DNA of 43,881 bases from Candidatus Shapirobacteria bacterium. Its GTDB lineage: Bacteria; Patescibacteriota; Microgenomatia; UBA12405; UBA6130. Below are positions 32,937-40,745 of the stretch, in pieces; positions within the stretch are counted from its first letter, which is position 1, and every line of letters starts with the position of its first letter. Made by a program: the position numbers and the translations under genes. Location of the stretch: assembly GCA_027039485.1 (NCBI GenBank), contig JALWDZ010000009.1, forward strand, positions 1 to 43,881. The letters are read 5' to 3'. The notes beneath the pieces are model-generated. The model was not told where the DNA came from, ran no database searches, and was given only the letters and a program-made list of their open reading frames with translations.

Positions 32937-35083
32937 TATTCGCTCTGGACCCGAATAATAATCTTTTCCGGCCGCCAGGGCAGCCAGGGCCAAAAATTGA
33001 AAATGCTAATCTGATGGCTAATTTCTAAACGGGCCACCCGCGGATAGTGGTGAACCAGCTTTTGGGCAGCGGCTTTCGTTTTTCCCCGCAATTTTTGCCG
33101 CAACTCGCTCAGATTGAGCCGGGGCAAAACTTTGCCCCGCACGGCCAGAACTAGATGGTCGTCAACCAGGCGGAGGTCGGTTTGGATACTTTCTTCTTCC
33201 AGTTCGCTGGCAGCAGCTCTTTCCCGCAGCAATTTTTGGGCTAAATTAGCCAGCCGTTGGCGAGAAACGGCCTCGGCCTTGATCTTCATGGTTAACTGGC
33301 CCTTGACCACCTCCGCCTCTTCGCCAGCATGGCGTTGGGGGTCAAAATGGACAACCTCGCTGGTTACCTTATCCCCCACCAGTTGGAGGCCGGCGCCCGT
33401 TTGTTGGCGGATAGCTTCTTCCGCTTTGGCAAGAATTTTCTTTTCCAGCTGTTGCTGTAATTGGCGCAAATCTTCCTTGGCCACAGCGGGCACCTGGCGG
33501 TTGCTGCCGCCGCTAAAATCATCCTTCGCCCGGGCCACGCACTCATTCTGGCTATAATCATCAACCTTGAAAATCGTATCCCGGGGCAAATTATATTCCG
33601 GGCCAAACTTTGTGGCCACCACGCTTGCCTCAGCTCGGCCCAATTTGTCCACTCCGGTATTCAAATCGGCAGTTTTTGAGGCAACTTTCACCGATTCCCG
33701 CAGGGCAAAAGTCAGGCCATTAGTCGCTTCCAAATGGGTGCCTGAGGATAAAAGCAAGGGATGGCTCAAGCGATTAAAAATCACCACTGTTCCCAAGGCC
33801 TTTTCGCCCACCGTGGTCTGGCCGGTCGTTGGTACCTGGCCGCTTTCGCTTAGCTCGACGCTAATAGTTTGCCGGGGCAACTCATTAGCTGCCAAGGTTT
33901 TTTCTACAGTAACAACTTGGGGAGTAAGGATAATGGTCAAGGTACGGCGGAAATACCAGCCGTTGGCCGCTAAAAGAAGAAGGAAAAATCCCAAGGTTAT
34001 CAGGAGGGGCGTCAAAAGGCCAAACTGGGCCAAAGTTGCCAAGGCATGATGGCCCCAGCCCAACCATTGCCGGGGAGCTAAGCGGGGCCAAGAAAACTCT
34101 CGCAGGAAAGCCAAGCGGGAAACCGCGGCGGTTGGGACAGCAGCCGGCGGTGATTCCGGCTTTGGTGCCGCCGATGGCAATTCTGCCCCGGCCGCTTCAT
34201 CTACATCTCTAGCAGGTTCGCCCACTTCCTCGGCCGGTTCTTCCGCCAGCGCCGGCTTTTCTTGGAGAGCCAAATCATCGTGGGAAAAACCGGCTGGCAA
34301 CTCTAAAGTTAGCGGCTCGACTGGAGTAACTTCTGCCTGTTTCTCTTCCCCAGCCGGTTCTGACACCTCATCCTGATCAGCCAACCGTTCGGCTAAAACT
34401 GGGGCAAAAGTTTGCAAAAACTGCGGCCAAGTCAGAAAGTCAAATTGGGGAATTTGCAAAAACAGGCTATCGCGGCGGCCCGTCCAGACATATTGTTCGC
34501 ATTCTTGGCGCAAACCAGCAAATTTCTCCTCCTGCCAGCCCCAAAAGACAAAATGGGGCGGAAACATGCCCGGATAGTCAAGCTGGCCCAAAACTTTTTC
34601 CAGCTGTTCGGGCCACTTCTCATCATTGCCCACCTCCAGACGGAGGCGGCTTTTAATTTTGCCCAAGTGAATCAGGGAAATCTCGCTTGGATTGTCTACC
34701 GCCACGCTAATGAAACTTGGCGTCTGGCCCCGCTCTTGTTGATAGTGGCGGATAAGGACTTCATCGGCAAGAAGAAAGCCTAGCGGCTGGAGGTGAAAAC
34801 GGCGGCTTAGGTTTGCCAAAAGGGCTTTTTTGCTTTCTAAGAGATTACCGTCGGCCTTAATCCAAAATGGGGAAACCAGAAAAATGGTTGCTTTTTTGCC
34901 GCTACCAGCTTCCTGGCCGGCTTGCTGCCAAAGCTGACCGGCGGCGGCCAAAATGGCTTCGTCTGTTTCGGCCGGCAAATCCTCCCGCCACCAATCGCCC
35001 AGACTAACTTCGTCACCAGCCTGATAGCGGGCCAGAACCAATTGCTGGTGGCCAAGAGCCAGCAACCAAATTTCCTTTTTCAT
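32936..35083 (-). CDS. Large membrane protein with baseplate J-like extracytoplasmic region
   Basis: 715 aa from the ATG at 35083 (TGATG junction with alaS); an extension to 35128 inside alaS is discounted. Layout: an N-terminal domain (about 1-220) with an actin/PilM-like feel but no firm match, an acidic Pro/Glu/Ala-rich linker (about 235-325), one membrane segment (about 354-378), then a beta-rich region containing GTVVIFNRLSHPLLLSSG and the GPEYNLPRDTIF/DDFSGGSNRQVP segments of the 'baseplate J-like' family common in CPR genomes. Those proteins are probable envelope or appendage components. It sits beside a sortase. Confidence 0.75.
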   Translation of the reverse strand: MKKEIWLLALGHQQLVLARYQAGDEVSLGDWWREDLPAETDEAILAAAGQLWQQAGQEAGSGKKATIFLVSPFWIKADGNLLESKKALLANLSRRFHLQPLGFLLADEVLIRHYQQERGQTPSFISVAVDNPSEISLIHLGKIKSRLRLEVGNDEKWPEQLEKVLGQLDYPGMFPPHFVFWGWQEEKFAGLRQECEQYVWTGRRDSLFLQIPQFDFLTWPQFLQTFAPVLAERLADQDEVSEPAGEEKQAEVTPVEPLTLELPAGFSHDDLALQEKPALAEEPAEEVGEPARDVDEAAGAELPSAAPKPESPPAAVPTAAVSRLAFLREFSWPRLAPRQWLGWGHHALATLAQFGLLTPLLITLGFFLLLLAANGWYFRRTLTIILTPQVVTVEKTLAANELPRQTISVELSESGQVPTTGQTTVGEKALGTVVIFNRLSHPLLLSSGTHLEATNGLTFALRESVKVASKTADLNTGVDKLGRAEASVVATKFGPEYNLPRDTIFKVDDYSQNECVARAKDDFSGGSNRQVPAVAKEDLRQLQQQLEKKILAKAEEAIRQQTGAGLQLVGDKVTSEVVHFDPQRHAGEEAEVVKGQLTMKIKAEAVSRQRLANLAQKLLRERAAASELEEESIQTDLRLVDDHLVLAVRGKVLPRLNLSELRQKLRGKTKAAAQKLVHHYPRVARLEISHQISIFNFWPWLPWRPEKIIIRVQSE

Positions 35084-36879
35084 CAACCCTGAAAACGAGC
35101 ATATAACCGCCGGCAGCCAGTGCCGCAACTTTCCTGTTTATAGAGCACTAAGCGGCCGAATTTAGCCAATTCAGCCGTATTTTTAACATGCGGCCCCCGG
35201 CAAACTTCCAAAGAAAAATCGCCAATCTTATAAACGGTAACCCGCTCTGGATAACGGTCGCGGAAGAAAGCCAGGGCCCCCAATTTTTGGCTTTCGGCAA
35301 AAGGCATTTCCCGCCGCTCCACCTTCAGGCCAGCTTTTATTTGCTGGTTAATTAAATCTTCCACCTGGTGTATTTCTGCCTCGGAAAGGGCCCGCGGGTA
35401 GGAAAAATCAAAACGCAACCGCTCATGGGTAATGTTGCTGCCCATCTGGCGCACCTGATTGCTAAGAATCCGCCGCAGAGCCGCTTGCAAAAGGTGGGTA
35501 GCGGTATGGTAGGCGACCGAACGGGGGTCATGGTCGGCCAACCCGCTTTTAAACCGCCCCCGGGCACTTTGGCGCGAAAGGGCCTGGTGGCGTTCCTTTT
35601 CTTTTTCAAAATCGGCCAAATCTAGCTCAAGTTTGTCTTTGCGCAATTCTTCAGCCACCAGTTCGGGCGGAAAACCAAAAGTCTCGTAAAGGTAAAAAGC
35701 ATCGCGGCCGCTCAATTTTCTTTCTCCCTTCTCTTGCAATTTCTGAGTCATTTTGGCTAGCTCGCGCAAGCCCCGCTGCAAAGTTTGCCGGAAGCGTTCT
35801 TCTTCAGCTGCCAAGGCGGCTAGAATTTCTTCTTTCTGGTCTAATTCTGGATACTCGCCGGCATAATTATCTCGGTTGGCAATTACGGCCGCCCCTACCT
35901 CCCGACTAAAGCCAGCCGGCAAACCCAAAAGCTCACCCTGGCGAATGCTGCGGCGAATCAAGCGGCGGAGGACATAGCCTTGTTCTTTATTACTCGGCCG
36001 GACCCCATCGGCCAGAATAAAAACAGCTGCCCGCAAATGGTCGGCAATAATCCGCATCGGCCGGCGCTTTTCCCCTTGGTAAGGCCGGCCGGCCAGCTGG
36101 CTAATTTTTTTAATAATTTCCTGCCAAATTGAAGTCAGGTAATCGTCTTCCTTGTTTTCCAGGAGTCGGAGCGTCCTTTCAACCCCCATACCGGTATCAA
36201 CATTTTTTTGTTTCAAAGGATAATAACGGCCATCGCTGCGCCGCTCGTATTCCATAAAGACATCATTCCAAACCTCAAGATACTTGCCGCAAGAACAACC
36301 AGGCCGGCAATCAGGGGAACATTTGGGCTTGCCAGTATCAATAAACATTTCGCTGTCCGGCCCGCAAGGCCCTGTTTGGCTCACCGGCCCCCACCAATTA
36401 TCCTCCCGGGGAAGAAAGAAAATCCGCTCTTCGGGGATACCCACCTGGCGCCAAAGCCGGGCCGAAACTTCATCGCGGGGCGCCACTTTATCGCCGGCAA
36501 AAACGGTGACATTTAGCTTCTCGGCCGGAAACTGCAAAACCTTAGTCAAAAATTCAAAGCTCCAGGGAATAGCTTCCTCCTTAAAATAATCGCCCAAAGA
36601 CCAATTGCCCAGCATTTCAAACCAGGTATGGTGGTAACTGTCTCCCACCGCCTCAATATCTTGGGTACGCAGGCATTCTTGAACACTGACTAAACGCTTG
36701 CCCAAAGGATGAGGCTCGCCCATTAGATAGGGAACTAGGGGGTGCATCCCGGCCGAAATAAAAAGGGCCGAGGAATCCCCCTCGGGCACCAGAGAAGCCG
36801 AGGGGACAATTTTATGCCCCCGCTTTTGGAAAAAATCGAAATAGACATCCCGCAGCCAGCGGGCAGTTTTCTTCTCCAT
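35083..36879 (-). CDS. alaS: Alanyl-tRNA synthetase lacking the C-Ala domain
   Basis: 598 aa, against about 875 in E. coli. The class II catalytic domain is complete (MHPLVPYLMGE, RTQDIEAVGDSYHHTWFEMLGNWS, GMGVERTLRLLE), with a Cys-rich insert CSPDCRPGCSCG (187-198). The editing domain has HTATH (His458, His462) and CRGPH (Cys560, His564). The protein ends right after RRLYARFQG, so the C-Ala/oligomerisation module is absent. The stop overlaps the next start (TGATG), so this is not a frameshift. It heads the operon. Confidence 0.95.
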   Translation of the reverse strand: MEKKTARWLRDVYFDFFQKRGHKIVPSASLVPEGDSSALFISAGMHPLVPYLMGEPHPLGKRLVSVQECLRTQDIEAVGDSYHHTWFEMLGNWSLGDYFKEEAIPWSFEFLTKVLQFPAEKLNVTVFAGDKVAPRDEVSARLWRQVGIPEERIFFLPREDNWWGPVSQTGPCGPDSEMFIDTGKPKCSPDCRPGCSCGKYLEVWNDVFMEYERRSDGRYYPLKQKNVDTGMGVERTLRLLENKEDDYLTSIWQEIIKKISQLAGRPYQGEKRRPMRIIADHLRAAVFILADGVRPSNKEQGYVLRRLIRRSIRQGELLGLPAGFSREVGAAVIANRDNYAGEYPELDQKEEILAALAAEEERFRQTLQRGLRELAKMTQKLQEKGERKLSGRDAFYLYETFGFPPELVAEELRKDKLELDLADFEKEKERHQALSRQSARGRFKSGLADHDPRSVAYHTATHLLQAALRRILSNQVRQMGSNITHERLRFDFSYPRALSEAEIHQVEDLINQQIKAGLKVERREMPFAESQKLGALAFFRDRYPERVTVYKIGDFSLEVCRGPHVKNTAELAKFGRLVLYKQESCGTGCRRLYARFQG

Positions 36880-36885
36880 TGCTCC

Positions 36886-36894
36886 ATTATAGCA
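36886..36894 (-). promoter_or_regulatory. Extended -10 promoter of alaS
   Basis: On the minus strand TGC-TATAAT lies 6 nt before the alaS ATG. No convincing -35 is present, which is usual for extended -10 promoters. The predicted start is at or next to the ATG, so the operon message would be leaderless. Confidence 0.7.
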
Positions 36895-37035
36895 GAACCA
36901 AGCCCTAATACTTCACCATTTCTTATATTTTTGTTTCTATCATGTTACATAAATAGGCAAAACCAAAAAAATCCCAAGCACCAAATCCCGAATTTCAAAC
37001 AAATCCAAAATTCAAATGTTCAAAACACTTAAACT

Positions 37036-37242
37036 GTGTCATTCTGAGCGCCAGCGAAGCCCCGAGACGTTCCGCCGTCCGCCAGCTGGCGGACGGCGGA
37101 GTCGGGGTAAAAATCTAGCGAAGCGCAATTCTATAACTTAAACCCTCATGCGCTCGCTCCGCTCGCTAGATCTTTACCCCTACCGAAGGTGGATTTATTC
37201 CACCGAAGGGGGGCTTCGTCGCTTCGCTCCTCAGGATGACAC
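37036..37242. repeat. Nested palindromic element, MITE-like
   Basis: 207 bp. The ends are inverted copies of GTGTCATyCTGAG (left 37036-37048, right ending 37242). Inside, the left GAAGCCCC pairs with GGGGGGCTTC, and the left GGGGTAAAAATCTAGCGAAGCGC pairs with a right arm of related sequence near 37144-37180. The core is a 30-bp perfect palindrome. No coding capacity, so if mobile it depends on a transposase elsewhere. Target-site duplication not evident. Confidence 0.75.
37071..37100. repeat. Perfect 30-bp palindrome
   Basis: TCCGCCGTCCGCCAG in the left arm with its exact complement on the right, centred on AGCT, with no unpaired loop. It lies within a 42-bp unit (37066-37107) that has a degenerate inverted copy at 29778-29818. 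Confidence 0.92.
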
Positions 37243-37254
37243 GGTGTTAAATCC

Positions 37255-37272
37255 CCTGCCTGCGCAGGCAGG
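37255..37272. repeat. 18-bp palindrome CCTGCCTGCGCAGGCAGG
   Basis: Perfect palindrome. A copy with one changed base (CCTGCCTACGCAGGCAGG) is at 37468-37485, inside an AT-rich repeat that lacks it at 43629-43720. Confidence 0.9.
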
Positions 37273-37279
37273 TCTCAGC

Positions 37280-37360
37280 ATCTTCAGCTGGGTGAGCAAC
37301 CACTATTATTGATACAATATCCAACTGAAGATCCCGCTCTTTCTTACGAAAGGGCGGGAT
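37280..37360. repeat. Tandem hairpins
   Basis: Hairpin 1: ATCTTCAGCTGG (37280-37291) with CCAACTGAAGAT (37321-37332), 11 of 12 paired, 29-nt loop. Hairpin 2: 37331-37343 with 37348-37360, a 13-bp stem with one G-T pair and a TTAC loop. Neither strand has a T-tract after hairpin 2, so a terminator is not supported. It could be a structured RNA, a replication-type recognition hairpin or a relic of a repeat. Confidence 0.75.
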
Positions 37361-37373
37361 AGCAAGAGGTGAC

Positions 37374-37498
37374 GTCTTTTGTTTTGGTCATTTAGTCATT
37401 TGAATTTTGAGCATTGTTTAGAATTTAGGATTTTGGTAATTAGAGTTTGTTTGTGATTTGTTATTTGCCTGCCTACGCAGGCAGGGGATTTGGTGCTT
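37374..37498 (-). repeat. AT-rich dispersed repeat, inverted copy
   Basis: Reads like the reverse complement of 43629-43720 (TTTTGTTTTGGTCATTT..., TAGAATTTAGGATTTTGGTA, ending GTGCTT), with the palindrome CCTGCCTACGCAGGCAGG (37468-37485) inserted near one end. Confidence 0.8.
37468..37485. repeat. Second copy of 18-bp palindrome
   Basis: CCTGCCTACGCAGGCAGG, one base different from 37255-37272, which breaks the central symmetry. It interrupts the AT-rich repeat. Confidence 0.88.
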
Positions 37499-37611
37499 AT
37501 TCAACCTAGTTCCTAGCTCCTAGTTCCTAGTTCTATTTTCGCTTTCCACTTTAACTTCTTTTTCACTTTCCACTTAAACTTTTCACTTTCCGAGTTCTAA
37601 GCTCTGAATTC

Positions 37612-37986
37612 CTATTTCTTCTTGAGAAAAAAGCGGCGGGAGGGTTTTTTGCTGACCGGCAAAGCTTTGCTCGCTGCCAAAAGAGGTTTTGCCTTTTCTT
37701 TAATTTTCTTCTTTTTCTCGGGTGTCAGCCATTTTTCGCCCCATCGGGCCAGCCACTGGACTAGCGACAAAATGCGGGCCGAATTTTTCACCTCCTGGAT
37801 TAACCCCGGAAGGCCAGTTACGCTGCTCTCAATAGCCGCCAAACTACGGTCGGCCCGGCCGCTAATTTCTTCCCATTGATGCAACAACCGCCGCAGGTCG
37901 CGGAAAACGAGCATCAGCCAAATGCCGGCAGCGAGAAAAACTAAAGTTAAAACCGTAATGCTGATAATTAATAATGTCTGCACCAT
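37612..37986 (-). CDS. Small membrane protein, DUF948-like
   Basis: 124 aa. A single N-terminal membrane segment (about 3-27) is followed by a helical stretch with spaced hydrophobics (LRRLLHQWEEISGRADRSLAAIESSVTGLPGLIQEV), the general look of DUF948-type proteins, and a very basic C-terminal tail. It lies 17 nt after the RodZ-like gene and is last in the ftsK operon. Function unknown. Confidence 0.6.
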   Translation of the reverse strand: MVQTLLIISITVLTLVFLAAGIWLMLVFRDLRRLLHQWEEISGRADRSLAAIESSVTGLPGLIQEVKNSARILSLVQWLARWGEKWLTPEKKKKIKEKAKPLLAASKALPVSKKPSRRFFLKKK

Positions 37987-38003
37987 TAACCCATTCTACC
38001 AAG

Positions 38004-38621
38004 TCAGGGGCGAAAAACAACCTTTTTCTTTAGCTCCACCTTCTTGCCGGCTGGAGAAATGGCCTCCAAATCCAACCAGTTGTCGCCTTTGAGCAAAACA
38101 GCCTTTTTTTGGAAATGGCCATTCTCATCCAAAATGAGCGGCTGGCCATTGAGGCGGACAATTGCCGCCCGGCGGGCAGTGCCCTCAACCATAACCGTCG
38201 GTTGGTGGCTAACTTGAGGCAAAGGCCGCAAAACTAAAGAAGGCGGCCGCTGGAAACGATAATACTCAAAACCTAAATAGGCAGCCAACAAAAAGATAAA
38301 AGCAATGAGAAAAAGCTGCTGCCAATTAGCCAATAATTTTTCCCACGAAGAAAAGAATTGCTCCCGCAAAAGAGGGCGAACAGTTTTGCTGCCCCGAAAA
38401 TCCCGCCGGTAAAGCGCTAAAGCATGCTCCTCGTTCAGGCCTAGCAAACGGGCATAATCGCGGAGATAAAGGCGACGATAGCCGGCAGGGATTTTTTGAA
38501 AGTCGCCGTTCTCCAAAGCCCGGAGGTAATGTTCGGGAATAGCCAACTCCGCCGCCGCCCGGCCCAGCCCTAAATGACGTTGCCGCCGCCGCTGGCGTAA
38601 AATTACCGCCAAGTTCTCCAT
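38004..38621 (-). CDS. RodZ-like protein: Xre-type HTH, membrane segment, extracytoplasmic beta domain
   Basis: 205 aa. Residues about 3-72 are an HTH_25-type domain (LAVILRQRRRQRHLGLGRAAAELAIPEHYLRALENGDF, then YRRLYLRDYARLLGL), the domain by which RodZ binds MreB. One membrane segment is at about 103-120. The C-terminal domain (about 142-203; VMVEGTARRAAIVRLNGQPL, then LLKGDNWLDLEAI) has an Ig-like, glucodextranase-B-type pattern. The likely role is in cell shape or envelope assembly. The gene overlaps ftsK by 1 nt. Confidence 0.78.
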   Translation of the reverse strand: MENLAVILRQRRRQRHLGLGRAAAELAIPEHYLRALENGDFQKIPAGYRRLYLRDYARLLGLNEEHALALYRRDFRGSKTVRPLLREQFFSSWEKLLANWQQLFLIAFIFLLAAYLGFEYYRFQRPPSLVLRPLPQVSHQPTVMVEGTARRAAIVRLNGQPLILDENGHFQKKAVLLKGDNWLDLEAISPAGKKVELKKKVVFRP

Positions 38622-40744
38622 TATTCGGCTAATTCTGGAGGAAGCTCATTAACCAAAATGTCCCGTGGCTTAGTTCCCTTTTTGGGGCCGACAATGCCGG
38701 CGGCGGCCAATTCGTCCATAATCCGGCCGGCTCGGGCAAAGCCAACATGGAGATGGCGCTGGATCAAGGAAACAGACGCCTCTCGGTTTTCGATAATAAG
38801 CCGGGCGGCGGTGGCAAAAAGCTCGTCCCGCTCTTGGCCATTAACCACCACCCGATTGGGTGTGCTCGACTTTACCGGTTGGCACAAAACCCGCTGGTCA
38901 TACTCCGCTTCCCCTTGCTGGCGCAAAAAGCCCAAAAGCTTTCTTACCTCGCCGTCGGAAACAAAAGGTCCCTGCAAACGCAATGGCTTAGCTTGGTCAG
39001 GCGGCAAGAAGAGCATATCGCCGCGGCCAAGCAATTTTTCGGCCCCAGCAGTATCCAGAATTACCCGAGAATCAACCGCGCTAGCAACGGCAAAAGAAAT
39101 CCGGGCCGGAACATTGGACTTGATCAAACCGGTAATTATGTTAACCGTCGGCCGCTGGGTTGCCAAAATAAGATGAATGCCGGTCGCCCGGGCCATTTGG
39201 GCCAAACGGGCAATGGTATCTTCCATTTCTGCCGGGGCGTAGAGCATCAAATCGGCCATCTCATCAATAACAATAACAATGTATGGCAGGCGCTGGATGC
39301 CGGCCAATTCGTTGTAGGCGTCGATGCTCCGCACTCCCAATTGGGTAAAGGTTTCGTACCGCTCCTCCATCTGTTGGACAGCCCATTTAAGCGCCGAAAT
39401 CACTTCATCTGTCTTGTAAATCACCGGCGTCAACAGGTGGGGGGCGCCTTCATAATGGGCCATTTCCACCCGTTTCGGATCAACCAAAATAAGGCGGACT
39501 TCATCGGGATTAGCCCGGAAAAGGAGAGTTGTAATCCAAGAGCGGAGAAGAACACTTTTTCCTGACCCAGTTTGGCCGGCAATCAAAATATGGGGCATCC
39601 GGGAAATATCGGTTACCACCGGCTGGCCGCTGACGCTTTTGCCAACCGGCACCGCCAGCTTCGACTTCATCTGCTGCATCGCCGGAGAAGCTAAAAGATC
39701 CCGCAAAGGGACAATTTCCGGGCGCCGGTTAGGCACCTCAATCCCCACCAACGACCGGCCGGGAATTGGCGCCTCGATTCGGATTTGGCCCGTCGGCGCC
39801 GCCAAAGCCAAGGCTAAGTTATCCGCCAGGGCTGTCAGCCGCGATAACTTTGTCCCCGAGGCTACTTCTAGGGCATACTGAGTGACCGCCGGGCCAAAAT
39901 TGGTTTCCTTGACTTTGGCAATAATCCCAAAAGAATCGAGGGTTTTTTCAATTTTGTCGGCGTTAGCCCGCACATTGCCCCGGTCGGCTTCTTGGCGCAC
40001 CGTTTCGTCAAAAATTTCCAAAGGAGGATATTGCCAAACTCGTTGCCGCTCTTTTTGAGTCAAAAGTTTATCGGCTGCCGGCAAATTGGATTCTGCCGGC
40101 TTTTTCAACACCGGCGGCGGTCCGGCGGGCACTTCCTCCATTTTGGCCGGCACCTTTTCTTTAGGTTTTTCTAAAGGCAAACTGGGCGGCGCCAACGGCT
40201 GTTGGCTCGTTTCATCCTTGATGAGCTCCGGTTGGCGGCGATGGGGACGGCGGATAAGTTTGAGAGCTGCCTGGACAATCTGCCATCCCCAAAGAAAAAT
40301 ATTTTCCAAAGAAGTGTCAAAAAGGACCAAAAGGCCAACCAAAGCGCCAAAAATGAAGAAAATCAGCGCTCCCGGGCCGGTAAACCAAAAGGCAACCTGC
40401 TGCCAAAGCCAATGGCCGAAAAGGCCGCTCTTGAAAAGCCCGGCCAAGGCCAGCCAGGCAACGCTCGCCCCCAAACTAATGTGCCAAACCGAAAGCAGAG
40501 TTTTGAGGGGCAAAACCCAAAAGCCATAGCAAAGGAGCAAGAAAGGCAAAAGGAGGCTTAAAAAGCCAAAATGCTGCCAGAGCCAAAAATTGACTTCGGC
40601 CAGAAAAGCCCCCCGCTGGAAAAAAGAAAGGGTAATTAAAAGGGCCAGCAAAAACAGGGCGCTACCAACAATAGAAAAGACCGTCTTTTTTTTAAGACCA
40701 AAACTTTTTTTCCGTTTCTGGTGATGTCGTTTGCGGCGGGCCAT
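38621..40744 (-). CDS. ftsK: DNA translocase FtsK/SpoIIIE
   Basis: 707 aa. Four or five N-terminal membrane segments (about 21-160) are followed by a Pro/Lys-rich linker (about 170-235), then the motor: alpha domain (about 240-340) and RecA-like beta domain with Walker A GQTGSGKS (390-397) and Walker B YIVIVIDEMADLM. A winged-helix gamma domain lies at the C-terminus (LIQRHLHVGFARAGRIMDELAAAGIVGP). It pumps chromosomal DNA through the division septum. It lies 1 nt after the RNase J gene. Confidence 0.96.
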   Translation of the reverse strand: MARRKRHHQKRKKSFGLKKKTVFSIVGSALFLLALLITLSFFQRGAFLAEVNFWLWQHFGFLSLLLPFLLLCYGFWVLPLKTLLSVWHISLGASVAWLALAGLFKSGLFGHWLWQQVAFWFTGPGALIFFIFGALVGLLVLFDTSLENIFLWGWQIVQAALKLIRRPHRRQPELIKDETSQQPLAPPSLPLEKPKEKVPAKMEEVPAGPPPVLKKPAESNLPAADKLLTQKERQRVWQYPPLEIFDETVRQEADRGNVRANADKIEKTLDSFGIIAKVKETNFGPAVTQYALEVASGTKLSRLTALADNLALALAAPTGQIRIEAPIPGRSLVGIEVPNRRPEIVPLRDLLASPAMQQMKSKLAVPVGKSVSGQPVVTDISRMPHILIAGQTGSGKSVLLRSWITTLLFRANPDEVRLILVDPKRVEMAHYEGAPHLLTPVIYKTDEVISALKWAVQQMEERYETFTQLGVRSIDAYNELAGIQRLPYIVIVIDEMADLMLYAPAEMEDTIARLAQMARATGIHLILATQRPTVNIITGLIKSNVPARISFAVASAVDSRVILDTAGAEKLLGRGDMLFLPPDQAKPLRLQGPFVSDGEVRKLLGFLRQQGEAEYDQRVLCQPVKSSTPNRVVVNGQERDELFATAARLIIENREASVSLIQRHLHVGFARAGRIMDELAAAGIVGPKKGTKPRDILVNELPPELAE

Positions 40745-40745
40745 T

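Larger units (their letters stand above)
36880..37611. other. 732-base noncoding, repeat-built region
   Basis: No gene is supported. From left to right: AT-rich 'AAGCACCAAATCCC...' repeat (about 36950-37030), a nested palindromic element (37036-37242), an 18-bp palindrome (37255-37272), tandem hairpins (37280-37360), another AT-rich repeat with an inserted palindrome (37374-37498), and a pyrimidine-rich word repeat (about 37503-37600). It separates the ftsK-end operon from alaS. Confidence 0.85.

Noticed and set aside
32937-32993. N-terminal extension of the sortase gene
   Set aside because: The ATG at 32936 forms a TAATG coupling junction with the upstream stop and gives a normal membrane anchor.
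35083-35090. Frameshift or nonsense mutation truncating alaS
   Set aside because: The stop overlaps the start of the next gene (TGATG) and no C-Ala sequence follows in any frame.
37331-37360. Intrinsic terminator for the ftsK operon
   Set aside because: The stem is strong, but neither strand has a T-tract after it, and it lies about 250 bases beyond the last stop codon.
38747-39565. Long plus-strand open frame (272 codons) opposite ftsK
   Set aside because: It is antisense to a well-conserved ftsK motor region, has no Shine-Dalgarno or family motifs, and is explained by the codon bias of the real gene.
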